Source: Lachnospiraceae bacterium | GTDB lineage: Bacteria > Bacillota > Clostridia > Lachnospirales > Lachnospiraceae | DNA length: 15,048 bases | NCBI GenBank assembly: GCA_021205045.1 | Contig: JAJPYH010000053.1 | Location: forward strand, 1-15,048 | Reading direction: 5' to 3' | Shown: piece by piece, positions 1-6,628 of the stretch | How positions within the stretch are numbered: position 1 is the first letter of the stretch | Layout: each line of letters begins with the position of its first letter | The notes under the pieces: model-generated | The model's input: the letters and a program-made list of their open reading frames with translations, nothing else | Databases searched by the model: none | Told to the model about the DNA's origin: nothing | Translations under genes and position numbers: made by a program

Positions 1-78
1 ATAGCACGTTTAGAAGGTGATTCATAGCAAAACACTACTTTTGACACCTTAACCATATTTAGAAAGGAATCAACACTT

Positions 79-1548
79 ATGAAACTTGAATGGAAATATC
101 TTCCCGCGCAGAACTGTTATGTTGCTGAAAACCTTTCATATTGCAAAACGCCCTCCAACCCCGACCTGCAGGCGCTGCACATCTATGTGCCGGCATGCTA
201 TATGAAGCCAGACGGCAGCATCGATTCTGAGAGCGTTCACTCTCCCCGACCCGGCATTTCCTACACTGCGAAGAGCGTACCTGTCATTTTTTATAATGAT
301 ATCGGCGGCTACTCCGAATGCGTTCCCGCAGGGCTGATTGACCGCAACAGAGAATTTGTAAAAGACGGCTTCGTCCTTGTCAGCATTGGCGCCCGGGGGC
401 GGCAGAGTATGGACAAAGACAAAAATCCCAGCGGAAAGGCCCCGGCCGGGCTGGTGGACTTAAAAGCCGGCGTCCGGTGGCTTCGCAGACACCGCGATGA
501 ACTTCCCGGAAATTATGACAGAATCATCAGCGTTGGGGCCAGCGCCGGAGGCGCCATGAGCTCTCTTCTGGGAGCCACCGGAAACGATGAATATTTTCTT
601 CCGTTTTTAGAGGAAATCGGAGCGGAAATGGAGGAACGCGACGACGTGTACGCCGCACAGTGCTACTGTCCCATCACGGATCTGGATCACGCCGATCTGG
701 CTTATGAATGGATGTTTCAGACAAAGGCCATCAGCACCAGAAGCGCCAGGGAACTTCCCATTGTCATGGATGATTTCCACCGCGGGCTAAGCGGCTCTCT
801 GGCAGCGGCCTACCCGGACTATATCAACTCTCTGTGCCTGGGCGCGGAGCTTGGAGCGGACGGGCGCAGCGGCAGCTTCTATACCGGCCTGATGGAAATG
901 GTTTCCGGATCCCTGACGAAATTCCTGAAGCGGAATCCGGAAAGTGCAGATTGGCTGGTTGAGGAAATAAATGCCGGAACTGACCTGATCCGCTGGAACG
1001 GCGATCAGGCTGTCATCACCGATCTGGACAAATATGTGCGTGTCTTCATCGGACGCATGAAGCCCTGTCCGGTCTTCGATGGATTAAGCTGTGAAACCTT
1101 TGAGAATCAGGAGTTTGGCACCAAAGACGACCTGAGGGAGCATTTCAGCACTGCCACCGCGGAAATTTTCAGTCTGCTGCGGGATAAGAGTTCCAGAACC
1201 GCCCCGGCAGAAACCGACGCGCCAAAAGCTCTCAAACCATCTGCGGACAAGCTTAAAACCACCGTTCCTGAGGAATGGGAAATTTCTCCCGAAATGGAAG
1301 ACCGGGCCAGACATTTTAATCCGCTGTATTATATTCTTGCTTCTGAAAAAGAAAGCAATATTGCCCCCCATTACCGCATTCGCCTGGGTTCTAAGGACGC
1401 GGATACCTCCTTTGGCATCTCCTACTCCCTTTATCTGGCGCTCAGGGCCGCAGGGATTGACGCCGATTACGCACTCGTATGGGGACTGGGACACTGCAAC
1501 GCCGATTATCCGGGTGAGTTTGCAGCCTGGGCTGACAGTATCTGCTGA
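79..1548 (+). CDS. Subtype B tannase-like alpha/beta hydrolase (esterase), cytoplasmic
   Basis: 489 residues, probably a carboxylesterase. The nucleophile elbow G-A-S-A-G-G places the catalytic Ser at residue 155. The preceding GARGR (about 104-108) and KAPAGLVDLKAGVRWLR (about 120-136), and the following CYCPITDLDHAD-AYEWMF, match what I know of bacterial subtype B tannases and their relatives. Asp440 or Asp442 (GSKDADTS) and His472 (GLGHC) are the likely triad partners. Length is close to the roughly 470 residues of that family, with an extra Pro/Lys/Ala-rich linker at about 368-400. There is no signal peptide, so it should act on internal substrate. AAAGGA at 62-67 fits the ATG at 79. It lies 123 bases upstream of a PTS operon on the same strand, which suggests cleavage of an acyl group from an imported sugar ester (inference). 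Family call is fairly firm; true tannase activity is not shown, and feruloyl-type or other aryl esterase activity is equally possible. Confidence 0.8.
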   Translation: MKLEWKYLPAQNCYVAENLSYCKTPSNPDLQALHIYVPACYMKPDGSIDSESVHSPRPGISYTAKSVPVIFYNDIGGYSECVPAGLIDRNREFVKDGFVLVSIGARGRQSMDKDKNPSGKAPAGLVDLKAGVRWLRRHRDELPGNYDRIISVGASAGGAMSSLLGATGNDEYFLPFLEEIGAEMEERDDVYAAQCYCPITDLDHADLAYEWMFQTKAISTRSARELPIVMDDFHRGLSGSLAAAYPDYINSLCLGAELGADGRSGSFYTGLMEMVSGSLTKFLKRNPESADWLVEEINAGTDLIRWNGDQAVITDLDKYVRVFIGRMKPCPVFDGLSCETFENQEFGTKDDLREHFSTATAEIFSLLRDKSSRTAPAETDAPKALKPSADKLKTTVPEEWEISPEMEDRARHFNPLYYILASEKESNIAPHYRIRLGSKDADTSFGISYSLYLALRAAGIDADYALVWGLGHCNADYPGEFAAWADSIC

Positions 1549-1597
1549 CAGGAAATAAATGATATAGAGCCGTTACTGCAAATATGTGAATCATAAA

Positions 1598-1644
1598 GGG
1601 AGACAGGCTCGAAAAACCGCTTCAGCGATTTGAGCAGCACTCCC
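1598..1644 (+). promoter_or_regulatory. Structured leader hairpin upstream of the PTS EIIB gene
   Basis: Nested inverted repeats lie in the 123-base gap before EIIB: outer GGGAG (1598-1602) with CTCCC (1640-1644), middle GCTC (1607-1610) with GAGC (1632-1635), and an apical CGC-TTCA-GCG (1618-1627). No U-run follows, so this is not a simple terminator. It could be an mRNA 5' structure, an RNA-binding site or a processing site. I found no good sigma-70 promoter, sigma-54 -24/-12 site or catabolite response element in this gap. Confidence 0.4.
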
Positions 1645-1671
1645 GGAATATATAAAAAAGGAGTATAAACT

Positions 1672-2163
1672 ATGAGTATTATTTCAGCCAGAATCGATAA
1701 CCGCCTGCTTCACGGCATTGTGGCCACACAGTGGGCGCCCTTCATCGGGGCGCAGCGCGTCATGGTCATTGACGATCACATCGCCTCCGACCCCCTGTTG
1801 AAGAGCGGAATGCAGATGGGAAAGCCGGCAGGCTGCGCCCTCTCCATTATCACGGAGCAGACTGCACTGACCAACTTTGCGGCGGGCAAATACAACAATC
1901 AGACCGTGTTCGTGATTGTGCAGGATCCGGCAATTCTGCTGCGCCTGACACAACAGGGTGAGAAAATCCCCCGCATTGTTCTGGGCGGCACCGTTGCTCC
2001 CGAGAACGGCGCAGAAGCTGTTCAGGTCAGCCGCCGCGCTTTTGTCACAAAGGCGCAGGAACCTGTTTATCAGGCGCTGGCCGCGGCAGGGGCCTCCATC
2101 GTAGTCCAGTATGTTCCCAAGGACAAAGAGGAAAAACTCAGCCAGTATATCGCCAATGTATAA
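1672..2163 (+). CDS. PTS mannose/fructose/sorbose family, EIIB component
   Basis: 163 residues, the usual length for a stand-alone EIIB of the mannose family. It takes phosphate from EIIA and passes it to the sugar during transport through IIC/IID. The N-terminal ARIDNRLLHGIVATQW is the family signature, and His14 in RLLHG is the phosphorylated residue by analogy with EIIB-Man proteins. The protein is soluble with no membrane segments. A strong AAAAGGAG (1655-1662) precedes the ATG. It is the first of four separate PTS polypeptides (B, C, D, A). The order of domains and the lack of a substrate-specific motif do not allow the sugar to be named. No regulator gene is present in the window. Confidence 0.93.
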   Translation: MSIISARIDNRLLHGIVATQWAPFIGAQRVMVIDDHIASDPLLKSGMQMGKPAGCALSIITEQTALTNFAAGKYNNQTVFVIVQDPAILLRLTQQGEKIPRIVLGGTVAPENGAEAVQVSRRAFVTKAQEPVYQALAAAGASIVVQYVPKDKEEKLSQYIANV

Positions 2164-2172
2164 AGTCCGGAA

Positions 2173-2213
2173 ACATCTTTCCATGCTTCGCATTGCCAGA
2201 GCCCGGAAGATGT
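2173..2213 (+). promoter_or_regulatory. Intercistronic hairpin between EIIB and EIIC
   Basis: ACATCTTTCC (2173-2182) pairs with GGAAGATGT (2205-2213) with one bulged T, and a small ATGC-TTC-GCAT hairpin (2183-2193) sits in the loop. There is no U-tract. It lies in the 129-base gap between IIB and IIC and is a candidate RNA-processing or mRNA-stabilising element. Confidence 0.4.
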
Positions 2214-2292
2214 CCCCCACATAAGCTACCGTTCATAACCGCGCTGCGGATCTTATGATATTAACCTTTATTTTACGAAAGGAGTCAAAACA

Positions 2293-3087
2293 ATGACTGC
2301 ATTTCAAGCTATCCTGATCATTTTGATCGCGTTTTTCCAGGGGTTTGATGCGTACGGCACACAGATCGTCCCCTCAAACCACATTGTGTTCGGCTTTCTG
2401 GCCGGCCTGGCCATGGGCGACTGGCAGACAGGACTTGCCATCGGCGCTTCCTGCCAGCTGATGAGCCTGGGCGTAGCCGCCATCGGCGGTTCCTCCGTTC
2501 CCAACTATGGTCTGGCCGCCATCCTGGGCACCGCGGTTGCCATTTCCAGCAACGCGGACTTAGAGACCGGACTGACCATCGGTGTAGCTGTCGCCATGCT
2601 CTACGTCCAGATCGACGTTATCGTCAAGATTCTGAACGGCTTCATCGCCCGTCAGGCGGAGAAATTCTGCGATGAGGGCAAATTCGGCGCCATGGAGAAG
2701 ATTATCATGCTCTCCCCCATCCTGATGGGGCTTTCCACCGCCCTTCCCACCGCCATCTACTGCGCGGTTGGCGTAAACGCTGTCAACTTCGTCCTTGACG
2801 CCATGCCCGCCTGGTTCACCGGAGGACTTTCCATCGCCGGCGCCGCCCTTCCTGTCGTAGGTATGGCGCTGCTGCTCAACTACATGCCCGCCAAGAAGTG
2901 GTTTGGCTGCGTGATGCTGGGCTTCGTGCTGGCCACCTACTTTGGCTTAAGCGAGCTGATGAGCGGCGTGATCCCTGTTGCCATCATCGGCGGCGTCTGG
3001 GCCTATGAAGTTTACAAAAAGCAGGCTGCTGCTCCTGCTGTTGCCACAGCCGGTAACCCGGAGATAGGAGAATTGGAAGATGAGTAA
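2293..3087 (+). CDS. PTS mannose/fructose/sorbose family, EIIC membrane component
   Basis: 264 residues, typical for EIIC of this family. It forms the membrane channel with EIID. The sequence is strongly hydrophobic, with several membrane segments from residue 3 onward (for example about 3-20, 65-85, 90-108, 140-160, 175-193, 205-235). The glycine-rich region with SCQLMSLGVAAIGGSSVPNY (about 53-72) is characteristic of the sorbose-type IIC domain. AAAGGAG (2278-2284) lies upstream of the ATG. The hydrophilic, acidic C-terminus ends inside the start of EIID: the two reading frames overlap by 8 bases, implying translational coupling and a fixed IIC:IID ratio. Confidence 0.93.
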   Translation: MTAFQAILIILIAFFQGFDAYGTQIVPSNHIVFGFLAGLAMGDWQTGLAIGASCQLMSLGVAAIGGSSVPNYGLAAILGTAVAISSNADLETGLTIGVAVAMLYVQIDVIVKILNGFIARQAEKFCDEGKFGAMEKIIMLSPILMGLSTALPTAIYCAVGVNAVNFVLDAMPAWFTGGLSIAGAALPVVGMALLLNYMPAKKWFGCVMLGFVLATYFGLSELMSGVIPVAIIGGVWAYEVYKKQAAAPAVATAGNPEIGELEDE

Positions 3088-3877
3088 AGAACCTGTATTA
3101 ACCAAAAAAGACCTGTTCCAGTGCGGACGCCGCTGGCTGCTGGGCTCCTCCACCTTCAACTATGAGAACCAGATGGCCACCACCTGCGTGTTTTCCCAGA
3201 TGAAGGCGCTGCGCAAAATGTATCCCAATGATGAGGATTACAAGAAGTCTCTGAAAAACCAGTTCCGGTATTTTAATATCAACCCGCCCATGGGGTCCAT
3301 TCTGCTGGGCATGACCCTGGCAGTGGAGGACAAGGAGGGCATCGACTCTCTGAGCACCGTCAACGATATGAAGGTCAGCTTAATGGGCTCCATCTCCGGC
3401 ATCGGCGACACCATTATGTGGGCGCTGATCCCCACCGTGTTCGGTTCCATCGCCGCCTACATGGGACAGGAAGGCAACCCCTTCGGCCTTGCCCTCTATG
3501 TGCTGGCCAACCTGGTGATCTTTGTCTGTAAGTTCTACCTCTGGGATCTGGGCTACAACATGGGTGCCAAACTGATCACCTCCTTAAGCAACACCTTAAA
3601 CGCTGTGACAGAGGCGGCTTCCGTCCTCGGATTGACTGTGGTAGGCTTTCTGATCGCCACCACCGTGACCATCAATCTGGGCGTGACGTTCTCCTTCGGA
3701 GACGTGGTGCTGGATCTGCAGACCGGCGTGCTGGACAGCATCTTCCCCTGCATCCTGCCCATTTTTGCCACCTGGGGAGTTTATAAGCTGATCAAAAAGA
3801 AGGTCAACCTGACCTGGATCATTCTGGGCATCATCGTGATCTCCATGATCGGCGCCGCAACAGGTATTCTGGCATAA
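3080..3877 (+). CDS. PTS mannose/fructose/sorbose family, EIID membrane component
   Basis: 265 residues, the normal size for EIID. The N-terminal LTKKDLFQCGRRWLLGSSTFNYENQ and the central FRYFNINPPMGSILLGMTLAVED are hallmark regions of the family; the latter corresponds to the FNTxP-type loop. The segment SLMGSISGIGDTIMW follows and the C-terminal half is hydrophobic (about 125-150, 175-200, 215-262). It works with IIC as the sugar permease. GGAG at 3066-3069 and the overlap with IIC set the start. The next gene of the system, IIA, is delayed by a 163-base gap that carries two hairpins. Confidence 0.93.
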   Translation: MSKEPVLTKKDLFQCGRRWLLGSSTFNYENQMATTCVFSQMKALRKMYPNDEDYKKSLKNQFRYFNINPPMGSILLGMTLAVEDKEGIDSLSTVNDMKVSLMGSISGIGDTIMWALIPTVFGSIAAYMGQEGNPFGLALYVLANLVIFVCKFYLWDLGYNMGAKLITSLSNTLNAVTEAASVLGLTVVGFLIATTVTINLGVTFSFGDVVLDLQTGVLDSIFPCILPIFATWGVYKLIKKKVNLTWIILGIIVISMIGAATGILA

Positions 3878-3899
3878 AAAGATCTGTTCATGAACGATT

Positions 3900-3923
3900 T
3901 GAGGTACATGGCAAATGCCCTCA
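3900..3923 (+). promoter_or_regulatory. Small hairpin downstream of EIID
   Basis: TGAGG (3900-3904) pairs with CCTCA (3919-3923), with a potential inner GCA/TGC pairing. It is preceded by a perfect 10-bp palindrome GTTCATGAAC (3887-3896). Both lie in the IID-IIA gap, just upstream of a stronger hairpin. The function is unknown; it may be part of a 3' end structure for the IID message. Confidence 0.25.
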
Positions 3924-3949
3924 GTCAGAACATGGACGATACTTTTAAA

Positions 3950-3982
3950 AACCCCCGGCCTAATTCCTCTCCGCCGGGGGTT
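3950..3982 (+). terminator. GC-rich terminator-like hairpin inside the PTS operon
   Basis: AACCCCCGGC (3950-3959) pairs perfectly over 10 bp with GCCGGGGGTT (3973-3982), with a 13-base loop. On the plus strand it is followed by CATTTTAAAA, an interrupted U-run; on the minus strand it is followed by five U residues. Because EIIA and the MBL gene follow on the same strand, it probably causes partial termination or protects the 3' end of the B-C-D message rather than ending the operon (inference). Confidence 0.55.
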
Positions 3983-4040
3983 CATTTTAAAACATATATG
4001 TCCGCTGCGCGGGCATCACTGCACAGGAGAATTCACCATT

Positions 4041-4457
4041 ATGAAACGATATGTATTCGCAACCCACCACAGTATGGCCTCCGGCCTGAAGGACACCATG
4101 GAATTCCTGACAAAATCCGATGATCCGATCTACGATGTCTCCGCCTACATGAACGAAGCCGGAGATGAAGATCTGGCGGCGGTTGTAGCGGAGCTTTTCT
4201 CACAGTTTGACCCATCGGATACCGTTGTGGTCATGACAGATCTGATGAGCGGCAGCGTCAACCAGAAATTCTTCCCTTATATGAACGGCCACGTTTTCCT
4301 GCTCTCCGGCGTCAACGTGCCACTGGCCATGCAGCTTCTGCTGGCGGATGAGGAGGAACTGACAACTGACTACATCGAAGAGTGTGTACAGGAAGCCCGC
4401 AATCAGCTTCTGCTTTTAAACACGCGGGCTGCCGATGAGGGGGATGATGACGAATGA
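4041..4457 (+). CDS. PTS mannose/fructose/sorbose family, EIIA component
   Basis: 138 residues from the ATG at 4041. An upstream in-frame start at 3915 exists, but it would read through the terminator hairpin. AGGAGA (4025-4030) and the family N-terminus MKRYVFATHHSMASG support the shorter form. His9, in the position of the GTHG motif of EIIA-Man, is the likely phosphorylated residue; His10 is adjacent. The region VVVMTDLMSGSVNQKF (about 67-82) matches the family's conserved D-x-x-G-G/S-S/T-P/V-N loop. This soluble protein accepts phosphate from HPr. Its final codons overlap the next gene by 4 bases (ATGA), so the metallo-hydrolase is translationally coupled to it. The acidic C-terminal tail is unremarkable. 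Confidence 0.92.
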   Translation: MKRYVFATHHSMASGLKDTMEFLTKSDDPIYDVSAYMNEAGDEDLAAVVAELFSQFDPSDTVVVMTDLMSGSVNQKFFPYMNGHVFLLSGVNVPLAMQLLLADEEELTTDYIEECVQEARNQLLLLNTRAADEGDDDE

Positions 4458-5278
4458 GCCGTCAATATTTCAGAAGTGAAAGACTGACGGAGCACACCAC
4501 CCGCATCTACGACATTCTGGGTGTGGCTCTGTATCTGGTGGAAGGAACAGACAAAGCCTGCGTCATCGATACAGGACACGGTCTGGGAAATCTGCGGGAA
4601 TATATAGAAACCCTGACGGACAGGCCCACCTTTGTGGTGCTGACCCACGGCCATATTGACCACGCCAACGCCGCAGCCCTCTGGGATGAGGTGTACATGA
4701 GTCCTCTGGACCTGGAGGTCTACGCCGAGCACAGCAGCATAGAGAAACGCCGCGGGCAATTTCTGGAATCAGAACTGACCAGAGATATTCCCATTGAGGA
4801 ATACAACCCCATCCGCACCGCACCCTTTCTGCCGCTGTCAGACGGCCAGACCTTTGACCTGGGCGGCGTCACTTTAGAGGCGGTGGCAGCTCCCGGCCAC
4901 ACGCCGGGCATGACCATGGTCCTGATCCGTGAAGACAGAATGATGCTTTTCGGCGACGGCTGCGGTCTGGAAGTGCTGATGTGCTTTCCGTCCAGCAGTC
5001 CCATCTCCGCCTACATGAAGGTACTGGAGCATATCAAAACCTATGAATCCCGGTACGACCGCATCATCCGCAACCACGGCACCTGTGAATCCCCAAAGGA
5101 GCTGCTGGACAACTGCATTGCCTGCTGCCGGGATATCCTGGCGGACTGCGACGCAAAGCAGCCTGTACATTTCAGGGAAATCCCGGTGCTCAGCGCCCGG
5201 GAAATTGATCCGAAAACTCACGCGCGCCTGGACGGCAGGCAGGGAAACATCTTTTATATTGAAGAAAAACGGTGCTGA
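4454..5278 (+). CDS. Metallo-beta-lactamase-fold hydrolase encoded in the PTS operon
   Basis: 274 residues of the MBL superfamily. The metal-binding residues are visible in order: THGHIDH gives His65, His67, Asp69 and His70; APGHTPG gives His149; FGDGC gives Asp168; RNHGT gives His208. This is the complete two-metal set, so an active hydrolase is expected. No signal peptide is present, so it is cytoplasmic. Family members include glyoxalase II, lactonases, thioesterases and phosphodiesterases, and the sequence alone does not choose between them. GAGGGGG (4437-4443) precedes the ATG, which overlaps the EIIA stop. The tight link suggests that it processes the imported sugar or a product of it (inference). 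Its stop codon lies in the loop of the terminator hairpin. Confidence 0.85.
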   Translation: MSRQYFRSERLTEHTTRIYDILGVALYLVEGTDKACVIDTGHGLGNLREYIETLTDRPTFVVLTHGHIDHANAAALWDEVYMSPLDLEVYAEHSSIEKRRGQFLESELTRDIPIEEYNPIRTAPFLPLSDGQTFDLGGVTLEAVAAPGHTPGMTMVLIREDRMMLFGDGCGLEVLMCFPSSSPISAYMKVLEHIKTYESRYDRIIRNHGTCESPKELLDNCIACCRDILADCDAKQPVHFREIPVLSAREIDPKTHARLDGRQGNIFYIEEKRC

Positions 5279-5292
5279 ACGGCACCGTTTTT
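5265..5292. terminator. Bidirectional intrinsic terminator between convergent blocks
   Basis: The 11-bp stem AAAAACGGTGC (5265-5275) / GCACCGTTTTT (5282-5292) has a 6-base loop. It is followed by U5 on the plus strand and, by symmetry, on the minus strand. It overlaps the stop codon of the MBL gene (5276-5278) and is 57 bases past the stop of the convergent GT2 gene, so it can end both transcripts. Confidence 0.85.
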
Positions 5293-5348
5293 CGTATGCG
5301 TGTACCATCCCGGCACACATAAAAGTAAGATCGTCCCTTAAAGACAAA

Positions 5349-6392
5349 TCACCTGTTTCTCAATCCCCGCACAAAATACTTCAGCTTATAATAAAGCAGA
5401 AACGCCGCCGCAGACTTCGTCAGAAGCTCCATGAACATCCGCTCCTCCCCGTTGATCCTCGCAAGGTAATAGGGATTCTTTTTAAAATCAGGAAAGGTCT
5501 CCTTCATCTCCCTTCCCATGGCCTTCAGAAAGGACAGCTTCTTTTTCTGTGCTCCCTGCATATAGGAAAACAGAGTATTCTGATAAAACAGATTGATAAA
5601 CCGGAATTCAATCTCCTCCGGATATCTCTCAAAGGTCCCGCTCTCCTTTGCCAGCCTGACCATGATACGCATGGCTTCCATACGATCCTTACAGCGCTCC
5701 TCCGTCACCACATGAACCGTAGACCCCGTATGCTGGTAATAATAATACAGCGGCTCCTCCACATATTCGTAGCGCTTTGCTCTCAGCAAAAGCTCCGTAC
5801 TGACCGCGTTATCCTCATAAAACATATGCTCCGGAAAAGAAAGCGGCGGATTCATGAACATCTCCCACCGATAAATTTTCACCACCAGGAACCCGGCGTC
5901 CATGATCATGCTCTTATACTGAGAATCTCCGAGAATACCGATCTGCTCTTTCCGGCTGGTCTTAATGACCTGTCCGATCTCCATGCTGTGATAATCCGTC
6001 AAACAGCAGTCGCAGCCCACCATGTCCGCCCCGGTTTCCTCCGCCCTCCTTAAGAGCTTCTCAAACATGTCCGGCGCGGCCCAGTCGTCACTGTCCATAA
6101 AGCCGATAAATTCACCACGGGCAATCTTTAATCCCGCATTCTTCGCTCCGCCCTGGCGGTGATTTTCGGCCAGCGCCAGCACTCGGATTTTCTCCGGATA
6201 TTCACTCTCATACCGCCGCAAAGTCTGAAGAGATTCATCCGTGGAAGCGTCGTCCACCGTGATAATCTCATAATCCTGAACTGTCTGATTTACCAGGGAA
6301 TTCAGACAATATTCCAGTTTCTGATCTGCCGCCATATTATAAACCGGCACGATAATGCTGAGCCGCATGTTTTTCTTTTCTTCCAGTTTCAT
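5349..6392 (-). CDS. Family 2 (GT-A fold) glycosyltransferase
   Basis: 347 residues. The start of the catalytic domain, LSIIVPVYN (11-19), is followed by VDDASTDES (46-54), which binds the nucleotide part of the sugar donor, and FMDSDDW (98-104), the DxD-type metal and donor site. GGAKNAG at 81-87 is another conserved GT2 segment. The C-terminal third (about 240-347) has no recognised motif. Such enzymes add sugars to capsular or other surface glycans at the cytoplasmic face of the membrane; donor and acceptor are not readable. The start at residue 1 has only a weak AAGGG 10 bases upstream, and Met9 is a possible alternative. It is the third gene of the GH43-GT52-GT2 group but is separated from GT52 by a 206-bp structured element. 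Confidence 0.88.
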   Translation of the reverse strand: MKLEEKKNMRLSIIVPVYNMAADQKLEYCLNSLVNQTVQDYEIITVDDASTDESLQTLRRYESEYPEKIRVLALAENHRQGGAKNAGLKIARGEFIGFMDSDDWAAPDMFEKLLRRAEETGADMVGCDCCLTDYHSMEIGQVIKTSRKEQIGILGDSQYKSMIMDAGFLVVKIYRWEMFMNPPLSFPEHMFYEDNAVSTELLLRAKRYEYVEEPLYYYYQHTGSTVHVVTEERCKDRMEAMRIMVRLAKESGTFERYPEEIEFRFINLFYQNTLFSYMQGAQKKKLSFLKAMGREMKETFPDFKKNPYYLARINGEERMFMELLTKSAAAFLLYYKLKYFVRGLRNR

Positions 6393-6416
6393 TATTTACA
6401 GGCCCTTACACTCCAG

Positions 6417-6622
6417 TGTTACTATTCATAGCTGCTTCCCCTCACATGCGCAAAAGCGTCCAGCAAGCTGTCCGACGCGGCAAAAGACACCGCTCATCTT
6501 TTTGCTTATGTGGGGGAAGTGACTGATTCTCAGTCAGCTTGAGAGATATAATCAGCCTCTTACAAGCAAACTACGCTTGACGAGTCTGTTTATATCCCTC
6601 AAGTCGGCTGTGAATAGTAACA
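6417..6622. repeat. 206-bp element with 16-bp terminal inverted repeats and nested stem-loops
   Basis: TGTTACTATTCATAGC (6417-6432) pairs with GCTGTGAATAGTAACA (6607-6622) over 16 bp with one G-U wobble. Inside are several arms. Arm A is 6435-6456 with 6498-6519, about 20 bp with small bulges; its tip carries GCGTC/GACGC (6456-6460, 6474-6478). Arm B is GACTGA-TTC-TCAGTC (6521-6535). Arm C starts near TTGAGAGATATAA (6539-6551) and pairs with TTATATCCCTCAA (6590-6602), with CAAGC/GCTTG (6563-6567, 6575-6579) at its tip. No ORF fills it. It could be a MITE-like non-autonomous element or a structured RNA in the GT52-GT2 transcript. No clear target duplication is visible at the flanks. Confidence 0.7.
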
Positions 6623-6628
6623 TTCCTA

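Noticed and set aside
41..46. TTGACA upstream of the first gene as a promoter -35 box
   Set aside because: At the correct spacing the -10 position falls in the ribosome binding site and does not resemble TATAAT.
1549..1671. Sigma-54 (LevR-type) promoter or catabolite response element before the PTS genes
   Set aside because: I looked for TGGCAC-N5-TTGC and for the cre consensus and found no acceptable match.
3915..4040. Upstream extension of EIIA
   Set aside because: It crosses the 3950-3982 hairpin and has no EIIA similarity; the ATG at 4041 has AGGAGA and the expected N-terminus.
5043..6053. 336-codon plus-strand open frame
   Set aside because: It runs out of the MBL gene, crosses the bidirectional terminator and then lies antisense to the GT2 gene; the translation has no family features.
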